64,000 bases of DNA from Oxytricha trifallax (lineage: Eukaryota > Ciliophora > Spirotrichea > Sporadotrichida > Oxytrichidae): contig ARYC01000569.1 of the NCBI GenBank assembly GCA_000711775.1, positions 1 through 64,000 of the forward strand, in the 5' to 3' direction. A program made the translations under genes and the position numbers. Below the pieces are notes generated by a model. That model was not told where the DNA came from. It worked only from the letters and a program-made list of their open reading frames with translations, and did no database searches. Position 1 is the first letter of the stretch; each line of letters starts with the position of its first letter. Below are positions 60,732 to 64,000 of this stretch, in pieces.

Positions 60732-63700
60732 TCATAATTTTCTTAGACCCAAGAAACCCTCAGCCCCTAGATCCCCGCTGTATGACAAGCTAATTCTTGC
60801 TCTGGCTGGGAGAGCGATAAAGTCTACTAGGGTAAGTCCAGCAAGATTACCAGCTGAATAAGAAAAAAATTATAAAACAAACATTTACATAAATTTTTAT
60901 TCACAAATTAGAATTTTTAATTAAATTAATGTCTACTCATACCCTTTAACTTGCCAGAAGAGTGATGAATTACATAGCTTGAGGAGTTTACTGCAGATAG
61001 AACAGCTTCTCCATTTACTAATAATTAGATAGTAGGCTTTTTGTTTGAATAGAAACCAAATGTAATTTCATAAAGCCCTGGTGCAACTGTGAGAAAATTT
61101 TATTAAATAATGAAATACTACAATTTCTAGGTGTAAATTAATAAAATAAAATAGTGAGAATAAGCGATTTATCCTCATCCCAAATGAAGTTTTCAGGGCA
61201 AGTGTTAACACTCTAAACTTCCCAGGGAATTGCATATCCATTGATTAATTCCCCAGATTTCCAAAGCCATCTACCCACACAATTCTCAGCACAAAGCGCC
61301 TCATTAATTGTATTTTGATCATTCAAGGCTTCTCTGAATTCTCTCATTGAAACTTTAATGGCCAAGTCTTCTGTCATCTCACTCAGTGCTTTGTTTACAT
61401 CGTCAATATCTAAAACAAAATAGTGTAAATTATAAGAATTTTATTGGGATAAGGTACTTACTTGACTTCATGTCGAGGAGTGCGCAGACATCCTTGATGT
61501 TACTTTTTTAGACTAAGTGATTTTAGAGCTCCTCTATTTTCTTTCTTAAAATCTCATCAAATTCATCGAAATCTCAAAATTATATTGACTTTTTCAGGTT
61601 TTCGCCTAGAAAATGCTATGTTGTTAAATTATTATATGCTAAATATTTATTCATGAAATCCCTTGTATCAAATTTAGCTTGAACTTCCTTGAGTACTCTC
61701 TCAAGTTAGAACTGTAACTCACTAACTTCACTTTTGCTTACTAATTATTAAGTTATTTCTTTATAATCAGCTTTTTGGCTTAGTGCTTCTTGTACATCTA
61801 AGATATTCACTTTTCTCTCAATTGCTTTATATATGTCGCTCTCTGATTAGTGCAAGTCATTCTTATATATTTAATTTATATCTATATCACTATAATTTCT
61901 GATTAATTTATCCAATTAAACATGGCTGTATACATCACAACCATTTAATATGTATTTATATACATTCTTTACTTGCTTCTTGAAATCAGCCAGTTACTCG
62001 CATATATCGCTCTAGCACTCATTTAAAGCTTATTAAACCTCTTTCAAGTCAGGCTTGACTTCAATCATTGAAATCATTTTACCCTTGACTTCCAGTAACT
62101 CGTTGAGTGAAGACTTATCCACTAGATCTCTGCGAACTCTATCTAAGTCTGTTTAAACTTAAGCTATGTCTCTTTGTTGTTCTTACTTGCCTGTCTAGAT
62201 GATTAAGAGAAAATTAATAATTTATATAGAATCATTTAATGATAAACTGTGTAATGTGTATGAAATTTACAATATTTTTTAATGATAGTCTTTATGAATT
62301 CCGCAGTTTCTTCTACATCTTTTTTTCTTTCATCTTATAGTTGCTTGAATTGATCTCTGATGAAGAATATCAATTAATTCAATAGATGAAATAATAAATA
62401 TCTCAGAAATATATCAATGATACATTTAAAATATCTCATCAAGAGCCCTCTCTGAATTCATCTCAGCTTTCCCTATTCTTTCCTCGTTTTTATCATCTTT
62501 ATGCTTGCGAGTGTAAATTTACTCGTTCAAATCTATAAGTTTATACTGAAAATTAAAATTATTCCAAGTTTTTAGTGTAGTATATATAAACGATTAAAAT
62601 CAAATATTAATATAAATATATATATGAATATTCTTAACTCTTGTAATAATTTATGCTGAATGTTGTTAAACCATCCCTTAGCAATCCCCTTTGAGCTTGT
62701 TGGCGACAGTTTGGAAATATTCATGATCAACTTTCTTAAGCAAAGTCTCCTTCATGTTTTCTAAGAGTGAATAGTCTGCTTTTTTATTCAGTGACTATAG
62801 GATTGAAGTTTTCAAGCTCTCCATCTCTCTCTAGATACCTTGTTATATTATATAAACCAGGCCTTAAAAATAAAAAAAATTACAATTAGAAATGTAAAAT
62901 AAAAGTTTTCTATTAGGGCTTAATGAGATTTCAAAAATATTTTTCAATAAATAAAATTGGGGGAGATTATCTGCAAATTGGAATGTAAAAGTTAAATTCA
63001 AATTTAAATTAAAATACCACCAATGAATTCATCAATATCCTTTTCAAGACTCTTCTATCTCATTTCAAATTCATTCTTTTGGTTAGCTACTGCCATCACA
63101 TACATATCCACATCAGCTCTGTCGCTTTTCAATGCCATTTCCTGTCTCATACTGTAAATTTCTTATTTGTCGCTTTTGCCCTCTAGATGTCTCAATACTT
63201 GGTCAATCTATATTATAAATCTCAGTAGAATTTCACTAATTAGTTTATCGCTTAAAATAAAATTTCTTATTAATAATGAATCTAACTAGTTTCAGCTTTC
63301 TATTCAAGCAAGTTAATAAGCTTCTCCATATCAGAGGTATCAGCCTTGCTCTCCAGCAGCTAATCAATGTCAGATCTGTTTGCTTTTCTATGAAGCGCAT
63401 TAGCCACAGATTGCTTATTAGCTTTGGATTAAAGCGATTCATTCACATCCTCAACATTGGCTTTGGTTTCTATGACTGTTTGCAAGTATGCAAAATCTTT
63501 CTGTAAAGCGCAATTAGATAGTCTTTTCGACATATCTCTGTAGATATCCTCAATTTTACTATTCAGAGACTGCAGCTCCAAGTTAGTTTCGTGTTAATTG
63601 GCTTTATTCTCCATAATTTTTTGCATTTCCTCCACTGAGATTTTGTTAGAGAGAAGGTATTACAAGTCAGTCTTGGAAACCTTATCGTCTAGGATATTCT

Positions 63701-64000
63701 ACACCTCTTCGAAAGTTAGTTTATTTTCAATGCTGGAAGCTACCTCAGCAATCGTTCTTGAGACGTCTGCTACGTTTGCTTTTACAGCTAGACCTGCGTT
63801 AAGCTCTGATTTATTAGCTTTGGTTGGCATTACACGCTCCAATTCACGGATTGCTAAACCCTGGGAACGTAATACATCGCAAACTGCCTTAAAAGTTTGT
63901 GAAATTATAATTCTAACTTAAATTGATTGACTTTGTATAGTTATATTATCAAATTTAAATGAGATATAAAAGTCAATTTTACTATGTCTTGAATGTTTTT
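60732..64000 (-). CDS. Coiled-coil protein with C1q/TNF-like C-terminus, 5' end outside
   Basis: The N-terminus lies past the right edge. From there: an array of short repeats with the pattern KAN/D..(D/E)V...L (TKANKSELNAGLAVKANVAD, ETKANVEDVNESLQSKANKQ, HRKANRSDIDQLLESKADTS at 63300-63830), then long coiled coil to about 61450. The C-terminal domain (60732-61420) reads ENCVGRWLWKSGELINGYAI, LYEITFGFYSNKKPTIQLLV, NSSSYVIHHSSGKLKG, and LVDFIALPARARISLSYSGD then GAEGFLGLRKL, TGA 60732-60734. Strand spacing and the closing GFLGL fit a C1q/TNF jelly roll. Introns/IESs separate segments about every 200-400 bp. Such proteins can form trimeric stalks; location is unknown, no signal peptide being visible in this part. 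Confidence 0.6.

Overview
The window looks like germline (micronuclear) DNA of a spirotrich ciliate of the Oxytricha/Stylonychia type. Three things show this. Reading frames run through many TAA and TAG codons as glutamine and end at TGA, so frames broken at TAA/TAG are artefacts. Coding DNA is cut by short AT-rich spliceosomal introns. It is also cut by a second class of insertion, about 60-110 bp, without proper splice sites but bounded by short direct repeats (pointers) whose collapse to one copy restores a conserved protein. Clear cases are AGA and AGCCAG in a gamma-carbonic anhydrase-like gene, TGAT in a zinc carboxypeptidase, AGAGA in an SHIPPO/PG-rich protein, ATAGTT and TAATAA in a coiled-coil gene and GATGAG in CC2D2A. 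Several pointers lack TA, which argues against Paramecium-type IESs, and TGA as stop argues against Euplotes. A 64-kb block without telomeres is also unlike spirotrich somatic nanochromosomes. The species cannot be fixed from the sequence.

Layout. 1-4612 (+) is a large coiled-coil gene entering from the left edge. 4759-9229 holds an atypical Arf-like GTPase (-), a Gln/Gly-rich protein (+) and an M14 carboxypeptidase (-). 9265-14420 holds three tandem paralogues of a six-pass AIG1/FAR-17a-like membrane protein (+). 14597-21490 holds a small gene interrupted by a MITE-containing IES, a coiled-coil gene, an orphan cyclin N-terminus (-), a GC-rich inverted-repeat element and a TPPP/p25-like gene (-). 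21781-31179 holds a sperm-tail PG-rich repeat protein (+), a Gln/Ser-rich protein (-), an EF-hand protein (-) and an LRR protein (-). 31393-41559 holds a gamma-CA-like gene (+), an inverted SANT-domain segment (-), a polytopic voltage-sensor/phosphodiesterase fusion (-) and two tandem SANT-family genes (+). 41757-52919 holds a coiled-coil gene (-), CC2D2A (+) carrying a 633-bp foldback element, and a multi-C2 protein (-). 53345-64000 holds a membrane protein, RNF113/CWC24, a PAP2 phosphatase, an EF-hand protein (all +) and a coiled-coil protein with a C1q/TNF-like C-terminus (-) leaving at the right edge.

Several genes point to cilia: CC2D2A (transition zone), a C2 protein beside it, a PG-rich repeat protein, a TPPP-like protein and EF-hand/coiled-coil proteins. 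The most interesting signals concern genome rearrangement: a foldback transposon whose target-site duplication acts as an IES pointer inside a conserved exon, a MITE lying inside another IES, and an N-terminal SANT exon on the opposite strand 6.7 kb from a headless SANT gene, sharing an 11-bp sequence as expected of a scrambled gene. Gene ends are exact where a start, TGA or pointer was read directly; otherwise they are approximate and said to be so.
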